Below are positions 1-7,200 of a DNA stretch of 33,621 bases, in pieces; position 1 is the stretch's first letter, and every line of letters begins with the position of its first letter. The notes below the pieces were generated by a model. The model was not told where the DNA came from. It searched no databases and saw only the letters and a program-made list of their open reading frames with translations. A program made the translations under genes and the position numbers. Source of the stretch: an uncultured Phycisphaerales bacterium (GTDB lineage Bacteria > Planctomycetota > Phycisphaerae > UBA1845 > Fen-1342); the NCBI GenBank assembly GCA_903914415.1, contig CAIWOY010000354.1, positions 1 to 33,621 of the forward strand, written 5' to 3'.

Positions 1-35
1 ACTTCTGACTTCTGACTTCCTACTTCTGACTTTCT
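1..35. repeat. 7-bp tandem repeat array (ACTTCTG type)
   Basis: Five consecutive heptamers fill this stretch: ACTTCTG, ACTTCTG, ACTTCCT, ACTTCTG, ACTTTCT. The array is non-coding and may extend beyond the window edge. A second heptamer array of related form lies at 8913-8947. Such short tandemly repeated heptamers are known from intergenic DNA of several bacterial phyla. No function can be read from the sequence. Confidence 0.8.
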
Positions 36-374
36 CCACCATTCCCCGCCTATCTCCGCCAAGCCCGCTTTTTTCCGTTCCTCCCGTGTCTCCGTGGTGC
101 ATACTTGACGTGTCCGCGCCCCGGGGACGTTCCCCGCCGGGGTGTCTGCCCGAAAGCTGACGCCTGACAGCTCGTTTATGGATTTGATGACTACCACCTT
201 GGCCCCTCTGCGTCCTTGGCGCTCTTGGCGTCTCTGCGGTTGCCTTTCCCCGCGTCCCGAGCCCCACTGCGCGCCATCGTCCAATAACAACCACGTTCGC
301 GCGCAACGGTCCGAAGGCGCTCATTTAGCGGTCTCCCCCCATGAGCATCTTGATCACCTTCGGCTGGCGGCCTC
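36..374. other. intergenic region downstream of the GCS2 operon, no gene seen
   Basis: No convincing coding region was found. Open frames on both strands are Arg/Pro/Ser-rich, overlap each other and have no recognisable motif. The stretch holds a 9-bp-period repeat at 205-246 and a related fragment near 86-108 (CGTGTCTCCGTGGTG). It lies between the window edge and the terminator of the minus-strand operon. Confidence 0.6.
205..246. repeat. 9-bp-period intergenic repeat, copy A
   Basis: Four nonamers run in phase: CCTCTGCGT, CCTTGGCGC, TCTTGGCGT, CTCTGCGGT, followed by TGCCTT. A second copy with the same four-unit organisation and the same TGCCTT tail lies at 15152-15193, with about 35 of 42 positions identical by eye. 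This is a dispersed intergenic repeat rather than coding sequence. Confidence 0.75.
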
Positions 375-403
375 AAAAACGGGGTACCCCGCCCGCGCGC
401 GGG
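375..403 (-). terminator. intrinsic terminator of the C39-RimK-GCS2 operon
   Basis: Read on the minus strand, 10 bases after the TAG stop of the GCS2 gene, comes a GC-rich self-complementary block (CCCGCGCGCGGG, 392-403). It is followed by CGGGGTACCCCG (380-391) and immediately by TTTTT (375-379). A GC hairpin followed by a T run is the classic Rho-independent form. It is the only hairpin in this window that I see with a clear T tract, and it ends a run of three overlapping or adjacent genes. Confidence 0.7.
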
Positions 404-412
404 CGCGGGCCG

Positions 413-1651
413 CTACGCGTGGAACATCCGCCCCTCGGCCAGGCACGCGCAGAGCGTGCGATACACCGCCGCGATCTGTTCGCGGTCCGTTTGCCCGCCC
501 AACGCCTTGAGAATGCGGCGTGCCAGGCAACCCTCGTGGAGGATGACCTTTAGCGGCGCGAATTCGCCCGACTCGCGTTCCGCCGGCGTCAGCACCGTTT
601 CGGCCAGGTGTTGCCATAGCGTGCCCGCCGTGCAGCGTTTCGGTTCCGTCAGTCCGAATTGGCGGAGGTAGTCCTCGTCGCCGACGACGGCCTGATCGCC
701 CTCCTCGATCGTCGCGAGAAAGACCTCCTCCAGCGGCGTCACGGGCCAGTTGCACTGCTCGACATACGAAGTCCAGCGCTCGGCCGCCAGCGCGCGCAGC
801 ACGGCCACAACCAACCTCAGGATCGCCAGGTCGGCCTGCGGGCACTCCTGGATGTCCAGCACGCGAATCTCGATCGTGTCCCGCTCGAACCGCGGAATCG
901 CCCCGCGCGCGTTCGCCCACTCCTCCTGCAAGATCCCATCCGGATCGTGCGGCGCCAAATCGCGGTAGATCTTCTGTAGAATCCGCTGCTGATAATCCCG
1001 CGGCGTAAACACCGGCTCCGGGATCACGTGCCCGGCGACCGACGGAATCCGCCGCGAATTTGAGCGATACACCTCCAGCCGCGTGTCCGCCACGCCCGTC
1101 GCGTGCCCGTCCACGATCGGCGAGCTGGCGGCCAGCGCCGGCAAGATCGGCAGGACGAGCCGAATCGCCGCGTGCAGCCGCCCAAACTCCTCGTCGCCGC
1201 AGAACGGCAGGTTCAGGTGCGACGACTGCACGTTCGCCCACCCGTGCCCCTTGCAGTTGAAGATCCGGTCGAACGCGGCGTACACCGGGCTACAGTCGTG
1301 CGGCCAGAGCTTCGTCTCGGTCAGCGGGTCCATCCACGGGTGCATGCCCGTGGGCATGAGCTGTCCGCCGCGCGGCGCGAGGATCTCGTTCATCCGCCGC
1401 ACGTCGCGCTGGAAGTAATCGGCCAGCCCGTCGAAGGAAGCCGCGGGCCCGGTGCTCTTCAGCTCGACGACGTGCAGGACCAGCTCGTTCGACCAGGTGA
1501 GTTCCCCTGCATCCACGTCCGCCGTGTACTCCCCCGCGGCGGCGCGCAGGAGCTCGTCCGCCGCCGGCAGCACCGCGAGCCGTTCGCGGTCCACCAGCAT
1601 GTACTCCAGCTCGACGCCGACGCGTTCGAAGAGGTGAAACGCACTACTCAT
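413..1651 (-). CDS. GCS2-type glutamate-cysteine ligase-like carboxylate-amine ligase
   Basis: This 412-residue protein belongs to the GCS2 (YbdK-like) branch of the glutamine-synthetase fold. Such ligases use ATP to join a carboxylate, often the gamma-carboxyl of glutamate, to an amine. Visible family signatures are GVELEYMLVD near the N-terminus (E14 and E16, metal/ATP site), SSHLNLPF, TRLEVYRSNSRRIPS, and the diagnostic TIEIRVLDIQECP block in the C-terminal half. No signal peptide is seen, so it is cytoplasmic. The ATG overlaps the stop of the upstream RimK-like gene by 4 bp (ATGA), implying translational coupling. It is the last gene of a three-gene operon that starts with a C39-like peptidase. 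The family is recognised with confidence. The substrate is unknown, and the company of a second amidoligase argues against ordinary glutathione synthesis. Confidence 0.88.
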   Translation of the reverse strand: MSSAFHLFERVGVELEYMLVDRERLAVLPAADELLRAAAGEYTADVDAGELTWSNELVLHVVELKSTGPAASFDGLADYFQRDVRRMNEILAPRGGQLMPTGMHPWMDPLTETKLWPHDCSPVYAAFDRIFNCKGHGWANVQSSHLNLPFCGDEEFGRLHAAIRLVLPILPALAASSPIVDGHATGVADTRLEVYRSNSRRIPSVAGHVIPEPVFTPRDYQQRILQKIYRDLAPHDPDGILQEEWANARGAIPRFERDTIEIRVLDIQECPQADLAILRLVVAVLRALAAERWTSYVEQCNWPVTPLEEVFLATIEEGDQAVVGDEDYLRQFGLTEPKRCTAGTLWQHLAETVLTPAERESGEFAPLKVILHEGCLARRILKALGGQTDREQIAAVYRTLCACLAEGRMFHA

Positions 1652-3123
1652 GGGGTTCCCGGTGCGGCGCCATTTTTCTTCTTCTGAATGCGTGCCAGAA
1701 ACACGCGCATGATGCGGTCGTACAGGTCGTCGCCGAGCAGCAGGTCGTCGTAGCCCGCGTCGACGTTCGGGTTATCATTGATTTCCATCAAATACGCCTT
1801 CTTCCCGAACTGCTTCACGTCGACGCCGTAGAACCCGTCGCCGATCAGCCGCGCCGCCCGCACGCCGGTGCTCAGCACTTGGCGCGGTACGAGATCGAGC
1901 GGCACCGGCTCGACGTTCCCCCACTGCTCGCGGTGCCCGACCATGCGCACGACCTGCCAGTGCCCGTCCGCCATGTAATACCGGCACGCGAACAGCGGCT
2001 CGTTGTCGAGGACGCAGATGCGCCAGTCGTACGGCGTGGGTACGTACTCCTGCGCGATGACGAGGTCGGATTTCTCCAGCAGCCGCTCGACCGCCTGGTC
2101 GAGATGATCCTGCTCGTCCGTGCGGAAGACGCCCTGCGAAAACGAGCTGTCCGGCTCCTTCAGAATGCACGGCAAGCCGATCTCCGTGTGGATGCGGTCC
2201 TTGTTGTCGCGGTGCACGATCATCGTCCGCGGCGTCGGGATGTCGTGCCGCGCCATCAGCTCCGCCACGTACACCTTGTTGCTGCACTTCGCGATCGACT
2301 CCGGATCGTCGATGACCACGAGGCCCTCGGCGGCCGCCCGCCGGGCAAACCGGTATGTATGGTGGTTGACCGACGTCGTCTCGCGGATGAACAGGGCGTC
2401 GAACTCCGCCAGCCGCCCGAAATCCTCGCGCTTGATCAGCTCGGCCCCCAGCCGCAGCCGCTTGGCCGCTTGCGCGAACCGTCCCAGCGCGCGTCGGTTC
2501 GACGGCGGCCGCTCCGCCATCGGATCAAACAGGATCGCCAGGTCGTACTGCGTCGTCGCGCGGCGCAGCCGCGGCAGCCGGCTCTGCGCGAAGAACCGCG
2601 ACGCGGAATCCACCACAAAATCCTGGTGCGACTCCGGAATCTCGTTCGCCGCAATCGGCCCCACGCTGTCGACCTTCCACACTCCGTCGTCGCAGATGAA
2701 CTCCGCCCGCAGCAGCGGCGCCTGGAACAGCCGAAACAGCCGCGAGCTCAACTCCTCGTAGCGCTTCGCCAGGTTCCGCCCGAAGTAGATGCTCAGCGTG
2801 AACTTCTTCGTCTTCACCGGCCGCAGGTTCCGCTCCATCACGTCTTCGAGGTCCTCGGCGACGATGCGGACGATCGAGACCGTCTTCATGTCCTGGATCG
2901 TGGTGATGCTCGGGAACGCCTTGTGCCCCCGCGCCGTCGCCAGCAGCGACACGTAGTACCCCGTGCTCTGGTAGCGATACGACCGGCACAGGTTGAACAC
3001 CTTCAGGTTCCGCAGCTCGCTGTACTGCGGGTCCGTCAGGTAATCCCGCGCCGCGATGATCGGCACGTCCGGGATCTTCAGCGGCCACGTCTTCACATTG
3101 TCCACGACGATCAGGTTGGACAC
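1648..3123 (-). CDS. RimK-like ATP-grasp amidoligase with N-terminal RLAN domain
   Basis: The 491-residue protein has two parts. Residues about 1-165 look like the RLAN (RimK-like ATP-grasp N-terminal) domain, with CRSYRYQSTGYYVSLLA and IYFGRNLAKRYEELS. Residues about 270-480 are an ATP-grasp ligase: K283 in SNKVYVAELM, ILKEPDSSFSQGVF (K322 and a Ser/Gly-rich loop), IAQEYVPTPYDWRI (E359), GVDVKQ (D435) and the metal-binding MEINDNPN (E447, N449). ATP-grasp enzymes of this type form amide bonds through an acyl-phosphate, typically adding glutamate-like amino acids to a peptide or protein. No signal peptide is seen. The GTG start lies 1 nt after the C39 peptidase stop, and the stop overlaps the GCS2 start by 4 bp. 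The family call is firm. The acceptor and the amino acid added are not known. Confidence 0.9.
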   Translation of the reverse strand: MSNLIVVDNVKTWPLKIPDVPIIAARDYLTDPQYSELRNLKVFNLCRSYRYQSTGYYVSLLATARGHKAFPSITTIQDMKTVSIVRIVAEDLEDVMERNLRPVKTKKFTLSIYFGRNLAKRYEELSSRLFRLFQAPLLRAEFICDDGVWKVDSVGPIAANEIPESHQDFVVDSASRFFAQSRLPRLRRATTQYDLAILFDPMAERPPSNRRALGRFAQAAKRLRLGAELIKREDFGRLAEFDALFIRETTSVNHHTYRFARRAAAEGLVVIDDPESIAKCSNKVYVAELMARHDIPTPRTMIVHRDNKDRIHTEIGLPCILKEPDSSFSQGVFRTDEQDHLDQAVERLLEKSDLVIAQEYVPTPYDWRICVLDNEPLFACRYYMADGHWQVVRMVGHREQWGNVEPVPLDLVPRQVLSTGVRAARLIGDGFYGVDVKQFGKKAYLMEINDNPNVDAGYDDLLLGDDLYDRIMRVFLARIQKKKNGAAPGTP

Positions 3124-3124
3124 G

Positions 3125-4024
3125 TTATTGTCCTTTGTCCGGCCGCAACGCCAGCGGCGCCCGCCCAGGTTCCGAACCGCGCCCGTCAGGAAGCGGCGCC
3201 CGCGGCGGCTCCAGTATCAGCAGGTTCGCGTCGTACGTCACGATCCCCAGCAGGATTGCCGCCACCACCCGCTCGATCCCCACCAGGTAGATGTACGTCG
3301 CCGACAGCGGGTTCGGTTGCAGCGGGTCCGCCACCAACACCTGCCGCGTCTCTTTGTCATACCCGCACAGCACCACGAAATGCCCTTGCGGCTGCCCGCG
3401 AATATCGTCCGCCACGCCCTGCGGCCCGAACTCGCGGCTCGTCCGATGCAGGTACGTCGCGCTGCAGCCCGTCAGGATCGGCCGCCCGCTCGTCAGGTAC
3501 CTCCGGATCAGAGCCGTCGTCAGGTCCTCCAGCCGCACCACCCCGCCCAGCGCCAGAAACTCCAGATATCCCTGCGTGAACGTGGCCAGCCGCGCGTCGC
3601 GCTTGTCCTCGCACCGCGCTTGCTCGCTCAGCTTCGCACTCAGGTCCACCGCCCCCGGTGGCGTGGGCGTCCCTGCCCGCTGATCAACCGCACCCGGTGG
3701 CGTGGGCGTCCCCGCCCGCTGATCAACCGCACCCGGTGGCGTGGGCGTCCCCGCCCGCGGCTCGACCTCCGCCTGCGCAAACCACGTCGGATCGAACACC
3801 TGCAAGTCATACGTGTAGATCGTGCCCCGATACCCCCGCCGCAGCGCGTGACAGCCCAGCAGCACCGCCAGCGTCCCGCCGTCCTGCAGCGTCGGCACCT
3901 CCGCGATGATCTGCTCCAGCCCGATCGCGTCGCCGTAGTACCGATACACGGCGTGCAGGCACGTTGGGCCGCACGAGGTGTCGCTGGGCTGGGGGAGGAT
4001 TTCGAGCGGAAGGTGGTTTATCAC
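3125..4024 (-). CDS. C39-like (papain-fold) cysteine peptidase with in-frame repeat insertion
   Basis: This 299-residue protein has no signal peptide. The N-terminus carries the double-glycine-peptidase-like Cys box DTSCGPTCLHAVYRYYG (C18). The C-terminal half has the His box QGHFVVLCGYD (H215) and an Asp in VADP (D233), giving a complete Cys-His-Asp set. Residues 90-128 are three 13-residue repeats (RAGTPTPPGAVDQ), encoded by a 39-bp DNA repeat inserted between the catalytic Cys and His halves. Near the C-terminus, PLPDGRGSEPGR resembles a dispersed repeat often translated in planctomycete genomes. The GTG start has no clear Shine-Dalgarno, but it places the Cys box where the family expects it. 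It is the first gene of the operon with the RimK-like and GCS2 ligases. It may cleave, cyclise or transfer the product of those ligases. A leader-peptidase role is less likely because there is no transporter nearby. Confidence 0.78.
   Translation of the reverse strand: MINHLPLEILPQPSDTSCGPTCLHAVYRYYGDAIGLEQIIAEVPTLQDGGTLAVLLGCHALRRGYRGTIYTYDLQVFDPTWFAQAEVEPRAGTPTPPGAVDQRAGTPTPPGAVDQRAGTPTPPGAVDLSAKLSEQARCEDKRDARLATFTQGYLEFLALGGVVRLEDLTTALIRRYLTSGRPILTGCSATYLHRTSREFGPQGVADDIRGQPQGHFVVLCGYDKETRQVLVADPLQPNPLSATYIYLVGIERVVAAILLGIVTYDANLLILEPPRAPLPDGRGSEPGRAPLALRPDKGQ
3654..3758. repeat. 39-bp tandem repeat, 2.7 copies, inside the C39 peptidase gene
   Basis: The block starting CCCGGTGGCGTGGGCGTCCC begins at 3654, 3693 and 3732, an exact 39-bp period. 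One difference is visible between copies 1 and 2 (CCCTGCCC versus CCCCGCCC), and the third copy is cut at GCCCGC. Because 39 is divisible by 3, the array adds 13 residues per unit without breaking the frame. Near-identity of the copies points to recent expansion, so copy number may vary between strains. Confidence 0.9.
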
Positions 4025-4090
4025 CGCGCACGTCTCGCGGACCGGCCGCCGGCGGAACAGCAGGCCGCGCGGCGCGCGTGATTCTCCTGC

Positions 4091-4124
4091 GGGCGGCGAA
4101 CCGCCCTGTTCCGGCGTCAGCCGG
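4091..4124 (-). promoter_or_regulatory. two tetraloop hairpins in the leader of the C39-RimK-GCS2 operon
   Basis: Two perfect small stem-loops sit between the candidate promoter (4141-4167) and the C39 start (4024). They are GGGCGG-CGAA-CCGCCC (4091-4106) and CCGGC-GTCA-GCCGG (4111-4124), written on the plus strand. Both would fall within the first 45 or so nucleotides of the transcript. A role in mRNA stability or attenuation is possible but not shown. There is no T tract. Confidence 0.4.
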
Positions 4125-4140
4125 CACAGACACGCCGCGC

Positions 4141-4167
4141 ATTATACCGTCCCGGCCCCTCGTCAAC
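4141..4167 (-). promoter_or_regulatory. candidate sigma70-type promoter of the C39-RimK-GCS2 operon
   Basis: On the minus strand, a perfect TATAAT (4141-4146) is preceded by TTGACG (4161-4166) with a 14-nt spacer, or GTTGAC with 15 nt. A perfect -10 box is rare in this GC-rich sequence, and it is followed by a GCGCGG start region. The spacer is shorter than the usual 16-18 nt, so either the promoter is weak or activator-dependent, or the -35 match is accidental. It lies about 110 nt upstream of the C39 GTG. Confidence 0.5.
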
Positions 4168-4200
4168 GCCGCCCGCCGCGACCGCAACGCCTGATCCGAA

Positions 4201-4282
4201 CCCCGTCCGCGAGGACGGGGCCGTCCCGAACGCGCAGCGCCAGCCATCGCCCCTCAACCGAGCCGGCCCAGTCATGGGCCGG
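4201..4282 (-). terminator. paired tetraloop hairpins downstream of the M6 protease gene
   Basis: Two perfect 8-bp stems with 4-nt loops follow the protease stop on the minus strand: CCGGCCCA-GTCA-TGGGCCGG (4263-4282) and CCCCGTCC-GCGA-GGACGGGG (4201-4220). They are very stable and lie between the protease gene and the promoter of the next operon, as expected for a transcript 3' end. Neither has a T run, so pausing, Rho-assisted termination or 3'-end protection is as likely as intrinsic termination. Confidence 0.5.
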
Positions 4283-4299
4283 TCCGCCGCGCCGCGCGC

Positions 4300-7200
4300 C
4301 TATGGACACGTCCGCCCAATCACCGCCACGAACGGATCGATATCCGCGAACGTCACCGTGCCGCTATTGTTGCAGTCCGCGTTCAGCCACGGGCAGCTCG
4401 GGTGATGCACGTTCCACGCCGACTCGCCGGCCAGTGCTTCCACGAACGGGTCGATGTCGGCGAACGTGATGCCGCCGTCACAGTTCGTGTCGCCCTTGCA
4501 ACCCGACTGCGGGCACAGATTCGGCTGGCAGCTCATCCATTCGCTGTGCCACACTCCGCCGGCGACGCAATTGGCCTGCGTAGTCTGGCTGCACGAGCCA
4601 TCCGGCATACAGCAGGCGCCGAGGGCCGGCGGCAGGCACACGTGCGTGATGGTCCCCTGGATCACGAAGTCCGTGCCCTGTACATCCATCGACACCCAGC
4701 GCGGGCAGAACGGCAGCCGGGTTATACGCGTGTACTGGCCCGGCGCCGTGATCGGCGGATCGACCGGCACGCGTACGACAAACTGGTCATCCCACGACAG
4801 CGGCGGGGCGTCCGGATTGCTCCAGGTCTCGGCCGCGTAGTTGACCGCCACCACCGGTGGATCGCCCGTGAATTGGGTATCAAAGTTGAGCGTGACCTCC
4901 TTTTCGCGATCGAGCGCGAACTCGTTCGGCCACCACTGGTTCCACCAGTTTAGCGGGTAGGAATACCATTGCTGGTGATAGCCTGTGCCGCCCTGGTCCG
5001 TGGGGACATCGCTCACCACCTGCAGCCAGTAATCCTGCGGTGCGCAAGGATTCGGGAAGCAGTCGGTGCCGGGCCCCTTCCAGGTTCCCGTGCAGGCGGC
5101 TTGGGTCGTGATGGAGCAGGCGCCGCCGATGCAGCAGGCGCCTTCCAGCGAGGTCATATTAATGGTGTAGTCTTCCGTCTCACCATACGAGATCGTGCCG
5201 CACGGCGTGGGCGTGTAGTAATAGAGAATCTGGATACGCATCCGCGCGGGGCCGGGCGGGGTGCCGACCGGCGGCGTGATGGTACCCGTGAACTGCCCAC
5301 TGGAGCCCGGTCCGGTCATGGTGACCAGTTCGTTCGGGTCGAACGTGCCGTTGCGGTTCCAGTCCACCCAGACGCCGCACTGGTCGGCGGACCACCACGG
5401 CGGGCCGTCCTTCACAGTGATTGCATAGCCGACGCCAGGCAACATGTTCGTCGACAGCGACGTGTAGTCTGCATATCCATTGGTCGAGTCGCCCGAGACA
5501 TTGTCGATCGTACCGACCGTCACGCGGCTGACGTACATAAAGCCCTGGTTCAACCTGCTCACGGCACAATATGGCTGTTCGCATGTTACCGAAGCGCAGG
5601 TCGAGCCGACGTGGAAAGTTCCGCCCCGCGCCGCGCATTGGGCCGCGGTCAACTCGACACAACTCCGCGGATAACCAACGCAGCAGGCGTATGCGGGCTG
5701 CGGACACTCATACGTCGCACACGTCGTACCCGCGTGCCACAGGCCGCCTCCCTGGGTGCACGGCGCCTCAGTCACGTCGGCGCACCAGCCATCGGGGAAA
5801 CAGCAGGCACCGGTGTCCGCCGTCTGACAGCACACGTTATCGTTCAGGATTCGGATCGAATCCACCCACCAGCCGGTTTGACCGCCGTAAAAAGTCGAGC
5901 CCAATCGCCAGCGGAACGCGACCGTGTTCCCCACCACGCCCGCGGGCAGGTTGACGACCGTCTCGATGAAGCCGCCCGAGCTACCGGACCAAGCCTGACG
6001 ACCGGAGAGTGGGTTGCTGAACCCGTCCGCCAGCGTGTACGTGTACCCGTTGGTCGCGAAGGTTCCCCCTGCGGTCAGGATGTCCGTGAAGGCCCCGCCG
6101 CTGATGGAGATTTCGAGCACGCCGCCCTCATAGCCCACGTAGTTGTCCCCACCGTAAACCAGGAACAGTTCGTATTTGTGCCAGAAGGCCAGTCGGGCGC
6201 CCGAACTCTGGATCGTCCAGGTGGGCGAGGTCAGCCGATTGTCGGAGGCCTCCGTCGGAAGCGCCGCAAACGCGGAGTTGGGGGTCGTCTGCGCGGCGGC
6301 CGCCGTTGTGGCCCAGAGGGCTACGGTACCTGTCGGGCGCGCGGCGACCCACCCGGCTGGCAGCGCGGGGGGCGTGACACCGTCAAAGTTCTCCGACAGG
6401 CGCAGGGCGCCGAGCGTGAAGGTATAGGTCCCGGGCGCGAACACGTTCGCACCATCCTGAAGCGCGAGGGTCGCGGTCAGCGTACCGCCACACGTTCCGC
6501 CCGCGGTGAAACTGAAGCTCCGGGAAGCCGTCGCGTTGGTGGCGAGGGCCCCATACGATTGCGGCCCGCTGGGGGCGATCACGCCACCGGTTGGCAGCAG
6601 CGTGGCCACCAGGTTGGTCATGGCGGGGCCGAAATTGTGCAGCGCGAAGCTCACCGTCACCGTCTCGGCGGGGTCGAGGACGAGATTCCCCGGCGTGCAG
6701 CCTTCGGCCACGAGCGTCGCCCCCGCGGCCTGCGCGCCGAAGAAGCGGAAGCGGCCGCCCATCGTTGCACCTGGCGTCGTCAACTGGTCGACCAGGACGG
6801 TGGTCGGTGCCCCAGTGTAGTCATGGCTGCTCGGAAACGTGGTCGGACCGAAGACCGTCGGCGGGACATAGAAATCGCCGGCGTCGGCTGGTCCATTACC
6901 CGTCTCGATTTCCTCGAGCCCGTCCGCCTCCATGCGTCGCAGCAGCTTGTGGCCGGTGTAGGAGTTGTCGTACAGGAAGTCCGTGCCGCCAACGTCCAGC
7001 GTGGCATCGACGTGCCAGATCGCGTAGCCCGTCGGGTAGGTTGCCGGGTCGTTGCCCGTGGAGCCCTTGCGGTACTGCGCCATGAAGTATTCATCGAAAA
7101 CCTGGCCGGGTACCGCCCCGGGCATGATCAGTACGCAGTCCTGCGATGTTCCCGATGGGTTCAGCGTGAGCGTCTGCGAGCCGGTGACGATCGTCGTGGG

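Noticed and set aside
1879-3579. A 566-codon plus-strand frame over the RimK and C39 genes
   Set aside because: Arg/His/Pro-rich with no motif. It is antisense to two firmly recognised genes.
3654-3758. CRISPR-like array
   Set aside because: The repeats are directly adjacent without spacers and are read in frame inside a gene.
4300-4500. Cellulosome component
   Set aside because: The dockerin-like tail is clear, but there is no cohesin or scaffoldin gene in the window. Such tails are common on unrelated planctomycete secreted proteins.
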